A DNA stretch of 64,000 bases from QHWT01 sp963755695 (GTDB lineage Bacteria > Acidobacteriota > Vicinamibacteria > Vicinamibacterales > 2-12-FULL-66-21). Under the pieces are notes generated by a model that was not told the DNA's origin, did no database searches, and was given only the letters and a program-made list of their open reading frames with translations. The translations under genes were made by a program, and so were the position numbers. The stretch lies in assembly GCA_963755695.1 (NCBI GenBank), contig CAVWLB010000010.1, positions 2,852,001 to 2,916,000 on the forward strand, in the 5' to 3' direction. This document shows, in pieces, positions 18,449 through 29,072 of the stretch. How positions within the stretch are numbered: the stretch's first letter is position 1; each line of letters starts with the position of its first letter.

Positions 18449-20822
18449 ACCCGCCGTCCGGCTTCTTTGGGGGCTTCTCGTCTTTCTTTTTCTTGTCTTT
18501 GTCGTCGCCACCGCCGCCGAACAGCCGCCCCCAGAATCCTCGCTTCTTTTTCTGCGGCTGCTCGACGGTGCCGCCGCTCGTCGCAGATTCGGCCGACTCG
18601 GTGGCGGCGCTGCCGCTGGTGCTCGTCGGCGGAGGAGGGGGGAGCGCGGCCTGCTCGGCCGATACGGGCGCACCGACCTGGCCACCGGAGGCGCCCGCGA
18701 GGGCATCGATCAGATTCTGGTCGTGAAGCGGACAGACCGTCGTCGGCTGAGTGCCCTTGACGAAGTAGTCGGTATAGATCATCGACCGCGTCTCGAGGTT
18801 GCCGTCCCGGTTGGTGACCAGCACGTTGCCGCAACCTGTATTCGGCAACTTGCCCGACATCCGGCAGACGTTCACGCCAACGACATTCGACGGCCGATCG
18901 AACCAATCGGGCTTGTCTCCCTTGGTCGCCGCCTTCATGAACGTCGCCCAGATCGGCACCGCGAGATCACCGGCGTAGCCGTTCGAAACGATCGTTTTCG
19001 GCTGATCGAATCCGAGCCACACGCCGGCCACGACGTGCGGCGTGAACCCGACGAACCAGGCATCCACGTACTCGTTGGTGGTGCCGGTCTTGCCGGCGGC
19101 TGGCAGCGTGAAGCCGGACTGCCGCGCCCTGTAGGCGGTGCCCGCGTTGATGACGTCGGCGAGCATGCTCGACATCAGGAATGCGGTGCTCTCGCTGATC
19201 GCGCGCTGTGACTTGGCAGGGTCCACGTAAAGCACCTTGCCGTCGCTGTCCTCGACGCGGCGAATGAATACCGGGGTATGGACGATGCCCGTGTCCGCGA
19301 ATGCGCCATACGCCGCGGTCAGCGAAAGCAGTGTCACGTCGCCGGCGCCCAGTGCCAGTGAGGGCACGCTCGGCGGCGTACCGACGTTCAGCTTCTGCGC
19401 GTACGACACCGCCTGCGGGATCCCGATCTGGTTCAGGACCTGCACTGCCGCACGATTGCTCGACGTGCGCAAGGCGCTCCGGAGCGTCATCTCGTCGGCG
19501 GTCGAGTGCTCGTCCTCCGGCACCCAATCTCCCTGCGGCGTCAGCGTCGGATCGCTGAGATTCGTGATCAGTGATGCCGGCGAGTATCCCTGGTCGAGCG
19601 CCGCGGCATACACGAACGGCTTGAACGCCGAACCAGCCTGTCGCTTGGCCTGCATGGCGCGATTGAAGCGGCTCTGGAGAAAGTCCCTGCCGCCGACCAG
19701 CACACGCACGGCACCCGTCGTCGGATCCATGGCAACGAGCGCGCCCTGCAGATAGTCGGACGACTGCTGGCCGTTGCCGACGAGACGAGAAGGATGCGGA
19801 TAGCCACGGCGCTTCTCGATGGACTCGAGCCCCTCCTCCAGCATCTTCTCCGCTGCCTGCTGAAGTTGCGTGTCAATCGTGGTGTAAACCCTGAGGCCAC
19901 CCTGCGCGACCCTGGGCCATCCGAACCTCTCGACGAGCTCTTTTCGAACCTGCTCCTTGAAATAGAGGCCGAAGCTCTCCCGCATCTCCAGACCGTTGGA
20001 GAGCTCGACGCGTGCCGCCTTCGCTTGCTCGTACTGCTTCTGATCGATCGCTCCGGACATCACCATCGTCTGCAGCACGATATTGCGGCGAGCGACCGCT
20101 CGATCGAGATTGCCGGTCGGCGCGTAGCTGGAGGGTGATTGAATCAGTCCGGCCAGCAACGCCGCCTCGGCGACGGTGAGCTTGATGGCAGGCTTTCCGA
20201 AGTAGCCGCGCGAGGCCGCTTCGACACCGTAGAAGCCGTCGCCGAGGTACACCTTGTTCAGGTAGAGTTCGAGGATCTCGTCCTTGGAATATTCGTGCTC
20301 GATGTGCGCAGCGAGCACGACCTCTTTCATCTTTCGGCGGAGCGTCTTGTCCCGGCTCAGGAAGCTTTGACGTGCAAGCTGCTGGGTGATCGTGCTGCCC
20401 CCTTCTGCGCGGCGACCTTCCTGGACGTTACGGACGAAGGCAGCGGCCACGCGGACGAAATCGACGCCGCTGTGCTCGTAGAAACGCTGGTCCTCCACCG
20501 AGACGACCGCTTTGATGAGGTTCGGTGAGATCTCCTTGAGCGGAACATCTATCCGCTGTTCTTTGAAGATTGTGAATACCGGGGTGTCACGCGCATCGAG
20601 GATGGTGGTCGCCTGCGCCATGTCTCCCAGGCCGCGAATGGCACTGCGATCGGGGAGGCCCGCGGTGACGTCATAGGCAAACCAGACGATACCGGTGGCA
20701 CTGACCAAGAGAATCAGCGCGATCGCGATGATCGCGCCGGCAAGAACGTGAGGTTTTCCACCCAACCAGGCGCGCCCCGAGCTCAACAGACGCAAGCTCG
20801 ACAGGCGATTACGAAGGGACAT
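18447..20822 (-). CDS. mrcA: Class A penicillin-binding protein (PBP1A family), bifunctional transglycosylase/transpeptidase
   Basis: I choose ATG 20822 (MSLRNRLSSLRLL), just before the membrane anchor AGAIIAIALILLVSATGIVWF. The glycosyltransferase family 51 domain has SVEDQRFYEHSGVD, EGGSTITQQLARQ and ILELYLNKVYLG. The transpeptidase domain has the active-site SAFK in RQAGSAFKPF, the SSN triad in RTSSNRAAVQ and the KTGTTNEYVDAWF box. The protein of about 791 residues polymerises and cross-links peptidoglycan in the periplasm. The last 100 residues are low-complexity: Pro and Ser/Ala-rich, then a Lys/Asp-rich end (DDKDKKKKDEKPPKKPDGG). The stop lies in an 8-base repeat array. It is divergent from the oligopeptidase gene. 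Confidence 0.95.
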   Translation of the reverse strand: MSLRNRLSSLRLLSSGRAWLGGKPHVLAGAIIAIALILLVSATGIVWFAYDVTAGLPDRSAIRGLGDMAQATTILDARDTPVFTIFKEQRIDVPLKEISPNLIKAVVSVEDQRFYEHSGVDFVRVAAAFVRNVQEGRRAEGGSTITQQLARQSFLSRDKTLRRKMKEVVLAAHIEHEYSKDEILELYLNKVYLGDGFYGVEAASRGYFGKPAIKLTVAEAALLAGLIQSPSSYAPTGNLDRAVARRNIVLQTMVMSGAIDQKQYEQAKAARVELSNGLEMRESFGLYFKEQVRKELVERFGWPRVAQGGLRVYTTIDTQLQQAAEKMLEEGLESIEKRRGYPHPSRLVGNGQQSSDYLQGALVAMDPTTGAVRVLVGGRDFLQSRFNRAMQAKRQAGSAFKPFVYAAALDQGYSPASLITNLSDPTLTPQGDWVPEDEHSTADEMTLRSALRTSSNRAAVQVLNQIGIPQAVSYAQKLNVGTPPSVPSLALGAGDVTLLSLTAAYGAFADTGIVHTPVFIRRVEDSDGKVLYVDPAKSQRAISESTAFLMSSMLADVINAGTAYRARQSGFTLPAAGKTGTTNEYVDAWFVGFTPHVVAGVWLGFDQPKTIVSNGYAGDLAVPIWATFMKAATKGDKPDWFDRPSNVVGVNVCRMSGKLPNTGCGNVLVTNRDGNLETRSMIYTDYFVKGTQPTTVCPLHDQNLIDALAGASGGQVGAPVSAEQAALPPPPPTSTSGSAATESAESATSGGTVEQPQKKKRGFWGRLFGGGGDDKDKKKKDEKPPKKPDGG

Positions 20823-20897
20823 CTTCACCAATCTTCGCAAGATGCGGGCCGAAGGGTCTACGACCGACAGTGTATGATCCCGGCGGAGAATCCCGCG

Positions 20898-23057
20898 ATG
20901 AAAATTCATTCCGCCGCACGCCTGCTCGCGGCCCCCATCGTTGCCGCCCTGCTCGGCCCTGAGACGTTCGCTCAGGTCAGCAGTGTGTCGGCGCAGCCGC
21001 CGGTCGCCAAGAAGGTGTCCCATCAGACGACGATCCACGGGCGCACGCTCGAGGACAACTATTTCTGGATCCGGGAGAAATCGAATCCCGAGGTCATCAA
21101 ATACCTCGAGTCAGAAAACGCCTATACCGAAGAGGTGATGGCGCCCACCAAGGGGCTGCAGGAGAGCCTTTATAAGGAGATGCTCGGTCGCATCAAGCAG
21201 ACCGATCTCAGCGTGCCCGCGCGCATCGGCGAGTACTTCTATTACTCCCGCACCGAAGAAGGGAAACAGTATCCCTATCGCTGCCGGCGCAAAGGCAGCA
21301 TGAACGGCCCGGAGGAGATCCTCCTCGACCTGAACCAGCTCGCCGAAGGCAATACCTTCCTCGGTCTCGGAGCGTTCACTGTCAGCGACGACGGGAATCT
21401 GCTGGCGTATTCGACCGACACCACCGGTTACCGGCAGTACACGTTGCACGTGAAGGACCTGCGCACCGGTCAGACGTCGAAGGAAGCCATCGAACGGACC
21501 GGCTCGGTTGTGTGGGCCACCGACAACAAGACGCTCTTCTATACGACTGAAGACGCCGTCTCGAAGCGATCGGACAAGTTCTACCGACACGTCGTCGGGA
21601 GCGACGAGAGCGAGCTCCTTTTCGAGGAAAAGGACGAGCTGTTCGACCTGGGAGCCGGGCGTTCGCTCGACAAGAAGATGATCTTCCTGACCTCGTATGC
21701 GAAGACGTCACGCGAGGCGCGTTACCTGCCCGCCGACAATCCCACCGGCGATTTCAAGATCGTGCTCCCGCGCCAGGAAGGTCACGAGTACGACGTCGAT
21801 CATTACAACGGCCTCTTCTACATCACCACCAACCGGAAGGCGCAAGAACTTCCGCGTGGTCACGGCGCCGATCGCGGATCCCTCGGAGGCGAACTGGAAG
21901 CCGTTCATCGATCACAACCCGGCGGTGAAGATCGATAGCCTGTCCTTTTTCGCCAACCACATCGTTGTCTCCGAGCGTGAAGGCGGACTGGATTACCTGC
22001 GGGTGATCGACATGAAGACGAAGGCGTCGCACCGAATCGCGACGACCGAGCCGGACTACACGATGTCGCTTGGCAACAACCCCGAGTTCGACACGACGAC
22101 GGTCCGCTTCATCTACCAATCGATGGTGACCCCCTCGTCGACGTTCGAGTACGACCTGAGCACGAAGCAGCAAAAGCTGCTCAAGCAGCAGGAAGTGCTG
22201 GGCGGCTACGATCCGCGGCAGTACGAAGCGCGCCGCGTCTGGGCAGTGGCGCGTGACGGCACCAAGGTGCCGATCTCGGTGGTCTCGAAGAAAGGCGTGA
22301 AGCTGGATGGAAAGGCGCCGCTGCTGCTCTACCGCGTACGGCTCGTACGGCGCATCCATGGCGCCGACGTTTTCGTCGAACCGATTGAGTCTGCTCGATC
22401 GCGGCGTCGATCTACGCCCTGGCCTACATTCGCGGCGGTGGGGAGCTCGGCGAGGACTGGCGCGAACAGGGGCGGATGATGAAGAAGATGAACACGTTCA
22501 CCGACTTCATCGACTGCGCCGATTATCTGGTCAAACAGAAATACACGTCATCCGACCGCCTGGTGATTCAGGGCGGGAGCGCCGGCGGACTGCTGATGGG
22601 CGCCGTGGTCAACATGCGTCCGGATCTGTTCAAGGCGGTCGTGGCGCAGGTGCCCTTCGTCGACGTGATGAACACGATGATGGACGCGTCGTTGCCGTTG
22701 ACCACCAGCGAGTGGATCGAGTGGGGCAACCCGAACAACATCGAGGAATTCGAGTACATGATCAAGTACTCGCCCTACGACAACGTCAAGGCGCAGAACT
22801 ATCCGGCGATGCTCGTGCAGGTCTCGCTCAACGACAGTCAGGTGCCGTACTGGGAGGGGACCAAGTTCACCGCGAAGCTTCGCGCGCTGAAAACCGACAA
22901 GAATCCGCTGATCCTGAAGGCGAACATGGGCGCGGGACATGGCGGGTCGTCGGGCCGCTACGACGCGCTCCACGAAACGGCGTTCACTTACGCGTTCGCC
23001 CTGTGGCAGATGGGGTTATCGGGCGGCACAACGACGACGAGCATGCCGCCAGGGTAG
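20898..23057 (+). CDS. Prolyl oligopeptidase, S9A family, with signal peptide (three frameshifts)
   Basis: I place the start at ATG 20898, preceded by GGAGAA; a signal peptide follows (SAARLLAAPIVAALLG). The first frame carries the propeller domain (DNYFWIREKSNPEVIKYLE, GEYFYYSRTEEGKQYP). Frame changes near 21842, 22333 and 22411, each one extra base, are needed to pass through KNFRVVTAPIADPS, YGSYGASM and IYALAYIRGGGELGEDW to the catalytic domain. The last part has the nucleophile in QGGSAGGLLMG, the Asp in NDSQVPYWEG and the His in GAGHGGSSGR. The restored product has about 718 residues and is likely periplasmic. It cleaves short proline-containing peptides. Three errors in one gene could also mean decay, but the sequence is otherwise well conserved. 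Confidence 0.85.
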
Positions 23058-23061
23058 CGTA

Positions 23062-23226
23062 CGGGTTCTCGGGTTCTCGGGTTCTCGGGTTCTCGGGTTC
23101 TCGGGTTCTCGGGTTCACAGGTTCTGGGGTTTTCAGGGTTCGCTCCGCTCGCGCTTGAACCATCGATCCCTAGAACCTGTAGAACCGGAGAACCAGAGAA
23201 CCCGAGAACCGAGAACCCGAGAACCT
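23062..23226. repeat. Large inverted array of 8-base words (CGGGTTCT / AGAACCCG)
   Basis: The left arm (23062-23135) has eight near-perfect CGGGTTCT units and then diverged ones. After a spacer of about 35 bp the right arm (23171-23226) has AGAACCCG/AGAACCGG-type units, the inverse complement. It fills the whole gap between the converging oligopeptidase and cysO-moeZ genes and can form a long hairpin, possibly a two-way terminator. The apparent 81-residue extension of the CysO-MoeZ frame through it is a frameshift artefact. Confidence 0.85.
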
Positions 23227-23229
23227 GTC

Positions 23230-24673
23230 TCAGTACCTTCGGCTGAGACGGATCGATCCGATCGATCCAGGCGAGGATCCCGCCTTTCAGGTTGAAGACG
23301 TTCTTGAACCCGCGCTCCTGCAGCAGGCCAACCGCCTTCGCGCTGCGGCCGCCCATCTTGCAATGGACGATCAGCTCGCGCGACGGATCGAGTTCTCCGG
23401 CGCGGGCCGCGACCTGGCCGAGCGGGATCAATTTCGAGCCCTGGATCCGGCAGATCTGATATTCGTTCGGCTCGCGCACGTCCAGCAGGTAGACGTCCTC
23501 GCCGCGATCGTACTTGGCCTTCAATTCCTCGACGGTGATTTCCGGTACCGACGAGCCAGTAGTTGCGGCTTTCGCCGGCGCGATGCCGCAGAACGCGTCG
23601 TAATCGATCAAGGTCTTGATCGTTGGATGATCGCCGCAAACCGGGCAGTCGGGATCCCGGCGCAGTTTCAGTTCCCGGAACTTCATTGACAGGGCGTCGT
23701 ACAGGAGCAAGCGGCCAACGAGCGGCTGCCCTGCTCCCAGAATCAGTTTCACCGCTTCGGTCGCCTGGATCACGCCGATGATGCCCGGCAGCACACCCAG
23801 GACCCCGCCTTCCGCGCAACTGGGAACGAGACCGGGGGGCGGCGGCTCCGGATAGAGGCAGCGATAGCAGGGACCGCCCGGCATCGCGAACACCGCCGCC
23901 TGGCCGTCGAAGCGGAAGATGCTGCCGTAGACGTTCGGCTTGCCGAGCAGCACGCACGCGTCGTTGACCAGATAGCGGGTTTGAAAATTGTCGGTGCCGT
24001 CGACCACGAGATCGTAATCACGAAGGATCTCGAGCGCGTTCTTCGACGTCAGCGCGACTTCGTGGGTGACGACGTTCAGGCTCGGGTTGATCGCCTGCAG
24101 CCGTTCCTTCGAGGCATCGAGCTTCCGGCGTCCGACATCCGGCGCGCCGTAGATAATCTGCCGGTGCAGGTTGCTCGCGTCGACGGTGTCGAAGTCGACC
24201 AGACCGATCGTGCCGACGCCGGCAGCGGCGAGGTACATCGTGGCTGGCGATCCAAGACCGCCGGCGCCCACACACAGCACGCGCGCCGCCTTCAGCTTGC
24301 GCTGGCCGTCGACGCCGACCTCCGGCATGATCAGATGCCGGCTGTAGCGCTGGATCTCCTCGCGGGTCAGTTCCGGCGTTTCACGCTCGACCGTCGTGCT
24401 CCCGCCGGCCACTGACGGCACGATCGTGACCGTGTCCTTCGCGGACACCGGCGTCGACTCGCGCTGCAGGTGACGGATGTCTTCGTCGTTCACATAGATA
24501 TTGACGAAGTTGCGGAGCTTGCCTTCATCGGAGTACAGGTGACGCCGCAAATCCCCGTGCCGCGCGATCAGCGCCTTCAGGAGATCCCCAATCGTGGCGC
24601 CTTCGAGTTCAACGGTATCGTTGCCGCCGGTGAACGGACGGAGAGGGGTCGGAATCAGGATTCGGGTTGCCAT
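23230..24673 (-). CDS. CysO-MoeZ fusion: ubiquitin-like sulfur carrier + E1-like adenylyltransferase + rhodanese
   Basis: Residues 1-91 resemble mycobacterial CysO: IPTPLRPFTGG, KLRNFVNIYVNDEDIR and a carrier end VPSVAGG (Gly90-Gly91). Residues about 92-350 are a MoeB/ThiF domain with CVGAGGLGSPATMYLAAAG, DASNLHRQ, zinc cysteines CYRC and CPVC, and PSCAEGGVLG. Residues about 370-480 are a rhodanese domain with the persulfide Cys in HCKMGGRSAK. The natural end is DPSQPKY with a TGA at 23230; one extra base in AAGGTACTGA (23236-23237) masks it. MoeZ activates CysO to a thiocarboxylate in Mycobacterium, so both partners are here in one chain of 480 residues. The Gly-Gly is internal, so it would need release. 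Last gene of the ten-gene operon; its start overlaps the JAMM gene by 19 bp. Confidence 0.9.
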
Positions 24674-25083
24674 TCAATCTCCTCGCGCGCAAACGCGGCA
24701 CGATCGTCACGGAGCCGCCAGCAGGTGACATCGGCAGCGGCGGCGCGAACCACAGACACGATGATGTAGTCGATATTCGGCCACGCGTGCAAGAGGTCGT
24801 GCTGCGATGGCTCGGCCGGCGCGTCGGGGTGCGAATGGTAGAACCCGAGCAGCGCCAATCCTTCGTTCTGCGCACGCGCCTCCACGCTCAGATAATCCGC
24901 AGGACCGATCGCAAATCGTCGCGCGTGATCCTCGAGCGAGGTGTTGGCCAGCGGCCACGCCTCGGTCGCGACCCGCGACCGACCATCCGAGCGCCCGACG
25001 ATCGCGCCACAGCACTCCTCGGGATAGGCGGCCGACGCGTGCCGGCGAATCGCACCGATCGCGGAGCCGTCCAGCATCATCAC
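24655..25083 (-). CDS. JAMM/MPN+ metalloprotease (Mec-like, M67 family)
   Basis: The 142-residue protein has the JAMM zinc motif: Glu in YPEECCGAIVG, then FYHSHP followed at the right spacing by Ser and Asp (HSHPDAPAEPSQHD). In Mycobacterium, Mec releases newly made cysteine from the CysO-cysteine adduct by cutting after Gly-Gly. Here it lies directly between a threonine synthase-like PLP enzyme (ATGA overlap at 25080-25083) and the CysO-MoeZ fusion (19 bp overlap), the same trio as mec-cysO-cysM with a different PLP enzyme. It might also cut the fusion behind Gly91. Both roles are inference. A few N-terminal Met residues make the exact start uncertain. Confidence 0.9.
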   Translation of the reverse strand: MMMLDGSAIGAIRRHASAAYPEECCGAIVGRSDGRSRVATEAWPLANTSLEDHARRFAIGPADYLSVEARAQNEGLALLGFYHSHPDAPAEPSQHDLLHAWPNIDYIIVSVVRAAAADVTCWRLRDDRAAFAREEIEWQPES

Positions 25084-26354
25084 GAACGGACGGCGGCGCC
25101 GGACGCCGCACCGGCGGTCAATCCCTCGCTTCGCAGGTAGGCTTCGAACTCGTCGAGCGAGCGGCCAATCTCGACAGGCTTCTGCACGCGCCCGCCAATC
25201 GTTTCGGTGGCAGTTTTGTAGCCGTTACCGGTGATGCACACGACCAGGGATTCATCGGCTGCAATCACGCCGCGCCGGATCAACGAAACGGCGCCGGCAA
25301 GCGTTGCGCCGCCAGCAGGCTCGGTGAAGATCCCTTCGGTTTCGGCGAGCAGCTGGATCGCCTGGAGAATTTCTTCATCGGTCGACGCGACTCCGGTCCC
25401 GCCGGTCGAGTGCACCGTGCGCACGACCTGGAAGCCATCGGCCGGGTTGCCGATCGCAATCGACTTGGCGATCGTCGACGGCTTCACGGGCTCCGGAAAC
25501 TCCAGACCCTCTTCGAGCGCGCGGACGACCGGCGCACATCCGGCGGCCTGCGCCGCGTGGATCCTCGGCAGCTCGCCGTCCACCAGGCCGATCTCCTTCA
25601 ACTCGCGCAGGCCGCGGGCAATCCGCGGCAGCAGCGTGCCTCCCGCGACGGGTGATACGACGTGGTCAGGAAAACGCCATCCCAGCTGCTCGGCGATTTC
25701 GAAGCCCATTGTCTTCGCACCTTCCGCGTAATAGGCGCGGAGGTTGATGTTCGCGAAGCCCCATCCCAGACGGTCGGCGATCTGCGTGCACAGGCGATTC
25801 ACATCGTCGTAGTTGCCGCGCACGCCGACGATATGCGGATGGAAGACCGCTGAGCCGAGAACCTTTCCAACCTCGAGATCGTTGGGAATGAAGACGAAGC
25901 ACTCGAGACCAAGCCGCGCCGCGTGTGATGACACACTGTTGGCGAGATTGCCCGTCGACGCGCAACCGAAGACGTCGAACCCGAGCTCGATTGCGCGGGT
26001 TGCTGCAATCGACACGACGCGGTCCTTATAGGAGAGCGTCGGGTGGTTGACGGAATCATCCTTTATGTACAGTTCGTCGACCCCGAGGGTGGCGGCGAGG
26101 CGCGTGGCGCGAACCAGCGGCGTGAAGCCGGAGTTGAAGCCGGTCCGCGGCTCCCCGGTGATCGGCAGAAGCTCGCGATAGCGCCACAGGTTTCGCGGCC
26201 GGCTCTCGACGACATCTCGTGTCAGCTGCTGCCGCACGAGTGAATAGTCGTAGACCGCCTCGAGCGGCCCGAGACACTCACGACAGACCCACAGCGCCTC
26301 TGCCGGGTACTTCGCGCCGCACAGGTGACATTTCAGGCCGAGCAAGGTTGTCAT
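25080..26354 (-). CDS. thrC: Threonine synthase-like PLP enzyme (paralogue 1, linked to CysO/Mec)
   Basis: I choose ATG 26354 (MTTLLGLKCHLCG), which overlaps the thrB stop as ATGA. The 424-residue protein starts with a zinc-ribbon-like CxxC...CxxC (CHLCG, CREC), then the fold II PLP core with the lysine in TLSYKDRVVS, ASTGNLANSVSSHAA and SPVAGGTLLPR. Threonine synthase makes threonine from O-phosphohomoserine, and thrB is adjacent. A second thrC-like gene (30530) lies in the same operon, and this copy is next to Mec- and CysO-like genes. It may therefore use a thiocarboxylate sulfur donor, acting as a cysteine or homocysteine synthase. Sequence alone cannot decide. Confidence 0.85.
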   Translation of the reverse strand: MTTLLGLKCHLCGAKYPAEALWVCRECLGPLEAVYDYSLVRQQLTRDVVESRPRNLWRYRELLPITGEPRTGFNSGFTPLVRATRLAATLGVDELYIKDDSVNHPTLSYKDRVVSIAATRAIELGFDVFGCASTGNLANSVSSHAARLGLECFVFIPNDLEVGKVLGSAVFHPHIVGVRGNYDDVNRLCTQIADRLGWGFANINLRAYYAEGAKTMGFEIAEQLGWRFPDHVVSPVAGGTLLPRIARGLRELKEIGLVDGELPRIHAAQAAGCAPVVRALEEGLEFPEPVKPSTIAKSIAIGNPADGFQVVRTVHSTGGTGVASTDEEILQAIQLLAETEGIFTEPAGGATLAGAVSLIRRGVIAADESLVVCITGNGYKTATETIGGRVQKPVEIGRSLDEFEAYLRSEGLTAGAASGAAVRS

Positions 26355-27241
26355 CGGTTGTTCCCCTGGTGAACCGTCAAAGCGCGAACCGTGCATGCCA
26401 CACGCGCGCGCCGATAGAGCGCGCCCAGCGCGCGAGCCACGTCCGCTGGACGACGCCGCACAATCGCGACGACGGATGGGCCTGCCCCGCCCAGGCAGAC
26501 TCCAAGCAGATCAGGATGCTGCAGTTCGAGGGCGAGACGCAACTGAGGGACGAGCGGTTGACGGTAAGGCTGATGCAATCGGTCGCGCAGCGCTTCCGAC
26601 ATCGCGTCGGCGTCATGGTCGCGCACGGCGGCCAGCAAGAGCGCCACATGCTGGAGGTTGAACACGCCATCTTCCAGCGGAGTGCGTTTTGGTAAGACGC
26701 GACGCGAGGCTGAGGTGGCCAGTGGCATATCAGGTGTCGCTACTACGACGCGCCAGCCACGGGGCCAGTTCCAGCGCACGACCCTCACGTCTCCGGTGTC
26801 TGTGATGCAACTGCTCGTCAAACCGCCAAACAGCGATGCCGCCGCGTTATCAGGATGCCCCTCGATCTCCGACGCCGCCCGTATGAGTTCGTCGTCGGAA
26901 CGGTGGCCGTCGCTCAATTCACGAAGGCGTAACCCGGCGATTGTCGCGGCAGCGCTGCTGCCAAGACCCGCCTCCTGCGGAATGTCGTTGCGGACGTCGA
27001 CTGCGATCGACGCCCGCCGTACGCGTCTTCGCGCCAGCGCATGGAACGCCTGCTCGATTCGGTTCTGCCCTCGCGGGGCGCCGCCGATGAACCGGCACAC
27101 CAGGCGGCCGCGCCCGTCGTTGATAATCTCCCTCACACGAACCCTCAGATACAGCGTGACCGCAAGGCCAAGCGTGTCGAATCCCGGGCCGACATTGCCG
27201 ACCGATCCCGGAACCCTGATGTCGCGCGTCACGCGCTGCAT
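26351..27241 (-). CDS. thrB: Homoserine kinase
   Basis: The 296-residue GHMP kinase has the N-terminal VPGSVGNVGPGFDTLGLA, the phosphate loop PQEAGLGSSAAATIAGLR and the C-terminal GVCLGGAGPSVVAIV. It phosphorylates homoserine to O-phosphohomoserine, the substrate of threonine synthase. It overlaps the reductase gene by 13 bp upstream and thrC by 4 bp downstream. Length is normal for the family. Confidence 0.95.
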   Translation of the reverse strand: MQRVTRDIRVPGSVGNVGPGFDTLGLAVTLYLRVRVREIINDGRGRLVCRFIGGAPRGQNRIEQAFHALARRRVRRASIAVDVRNDIPQEAGLGSSAAATIAGLRLRELSDGHRSDDELIRAASEIEGHPDNAAASLFGGLTSSCITDTGDVRVVRWNWPRGWRVVVATPDMPLATSASRRVLPKRTPLEDGVFNLQHVALLLAAVRDHDADAMSEALRDRLHQPYRQPLVPQLRLALELQHPDLLGVCLGGAGPSVVAIVRRRPADVARALGALYRRARVACTVRALTVHQGNNR

Positions 27242-29072
27242 TCACCGTCCTGCACATCCGGGACGAACGCCTGATCTTCGCCAGGATCGATGAAATCCTC
27301 CGGGGTTGCCTGCTCCGCCGTCATCTGCTCGAGATCCACCAGCGCGGCACGGGCGCGAGCCGTATCAAGTCGCGCGAAAAACGCAATCGCGGTTTCGCGG
27401 GGTTGACGTTCGCGTTCGTACAGGCTGACGAGGCGATCAATCGCCTCCGGTACCCGTCGCGCGGGAATCTTCGCGGCGAGACGCCCGAAGGCCGCCTGCT
27501 CGCCTCGCGTGTCGCCGCCCACCATGAGGAAGTACTGTGGCAGCACACGATCCCCAAGCTTACGAATGCTGCCCTGCAGGCCGATCCCGGCGATGTGATG
27601 TTGCCCGCAGCCGTTCGGGCAGCCGCTGATCTTGATGCGCAGATCGCGTGCCGCTTGAACGAGAGAGGGCGACGCGCCGAGATTCTCCTGGATCAGCCGC
27701 GCGATGCCGCGCGATTGGGTGACGGCGAGGCGGCACGACTCGGCGCCCGGGCAACTCGTGACGTCTTCGATCGATGCTGCCCCGGGAGTGCCGAGACCGG
27801 CAACCGCCAGGCGGCGATAGAGCGCGGGCAATTGGCCGCTGCGCACCCACCGCAACATCACGTTTTGCTCTGGAGTCGTACGCACCAGGCCGTCGCCGTA
27901 GGATTCCGTGAGCAGCGCAAGCACGCGCAACTGGCCTGCCGTCAAATCACCCAGCGGCAAGGTGACGGTGACGATCGAGTGTCCGGGCTGCTTCTGCGGC
28001 CGCACGTTGCTCGTCAGCCAGGCCGTGCGCTCGCCGCCCGGACCGCCGTCTTGAGCGCCCGCCGCCGGATGGATGCCCGGCCCGTGCGTCTGCACCCTTT
28101 CCGCCAGCTCGGAAATCGCTTCGACCGACGGAACGTCGGATCGTGTCCACGAAGGCGCTTCTTCCTCGGGCGGGTCCTCGGGGTCGAACGGAAGCGGCGG
28201 CATCCCTTCGCCGCGGATCGCTTCGAGCTCGCCCGCGACCGCATCCCGGAACGCGTCCCATCCCATGTTCTTGATCAGGAACTTCAGCCGGTTTCGGTGC
28301 TTGTGTTCGAAATCGCCGTTGGCATGGAACACGCGAATCACCGCTTCGGCGACCGCGAAAATCTCTCCGGCGGGCACGAAGTCGGAGAACTCCGCACCGG
28401 TCCGGCACATGATCGACGTGCCGCCGCCGACGAAGACCCGGAAGCCCCGTCGTTTCGATCCATCCGGCGCGCGCATGGCCCGGAAACCGATGTCGTTAAT
28501 CGACGTGACCGCGTGATCCTCGGAGCAGCCTTCGAACGCGATCTTGAATTTGCGCGGGAGCGACGAGCTGAGCGGATGGCGAAGCAGGTATCTGGTGAGC
28601 GCCTCTGCGTACGGCGTCACATCGAACAGCTCGTCGCGGGTCACGCCCGCATACGGGCACGCCACGATGTTTCGGACCGAGTTGCCGCAGGCTTCGCGCG
28701 TGGTCAGGCCCACATCGGCAAGACGCCGCATCGCCAGCTCGACCTCGTGCAGCCGCACGAAGTGAAATTGCATGTTCTGTCGCGTCGTGATGTGCCCGAA
28801 GCCCCGGGAATATTGCTCGGCAACCTCCGCCAGCGCATGCAGTTGTTCCCCGTTCAGTACCCCTGGGGGATCTTCACCCGAAGCATTTGCGCATCTTCAG
28901 CCTGACGCTGGCCGTAAGTACCGCGAACGAGCCGGAACCGTCGCCACGCTTCGGCATCGATCTCGCCGCGCTCGAAGCGGCCGAGCGTCTCGACGAACTC
29001 GTCGATCTCGGCAGGTTCAGCAAACGAAAGCCGCGCTCTCCCGGCGGTGAGGGGATCGTCTAGGACAGACAT
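27229..29072 (-). CDS. Ferredoxin-type sulfite/nitrite reductase, siroheme and 4Fe-4S (one frameshift)
   Basis: The N-terminal piece starts at ATG 29072 (MSVLDDPLTAGRARLSFAEP) and ends in a false stop after LRVKIPQGY. One missing base near 28854 restores LNGEQLHALAEVAEQYSRG and joins the long frame at QNMQFHFVRLHEVE. The body has two ferrodoxin-like/siroheme half-domains, with cluster and siroheme cysteines in TSCPGAESCRLA and SGCPNGCGQHH. The restored length is about 614 residues. The family reduces sulfite to sulfide or nitrite to ammonia with six electrons. The operon (siroheme genes, CysO-MoeZ, Cys-rich leader) favours sulfite. Its start overlaps the methyltransferase gene by 13 bp. Confidence 0.87.

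Noticed and set aside
22988..23229. C-terminal 81 residues of the CysO-MoeZ frame (repeats of the type PENPRTREP)
   Set aside because: One extra base in AAGGTACTGA moves the frame past the natural TGA at 23230. The extension translates the inverted word array and overlaps the oligopeptidase gene.
27403..28905. 500-residue plus-strand frame
   Set aside because: Antisense to the sulfite/nitrite reductase, whose motifs are clear. Composition is Arg/Ala-rich without family features.
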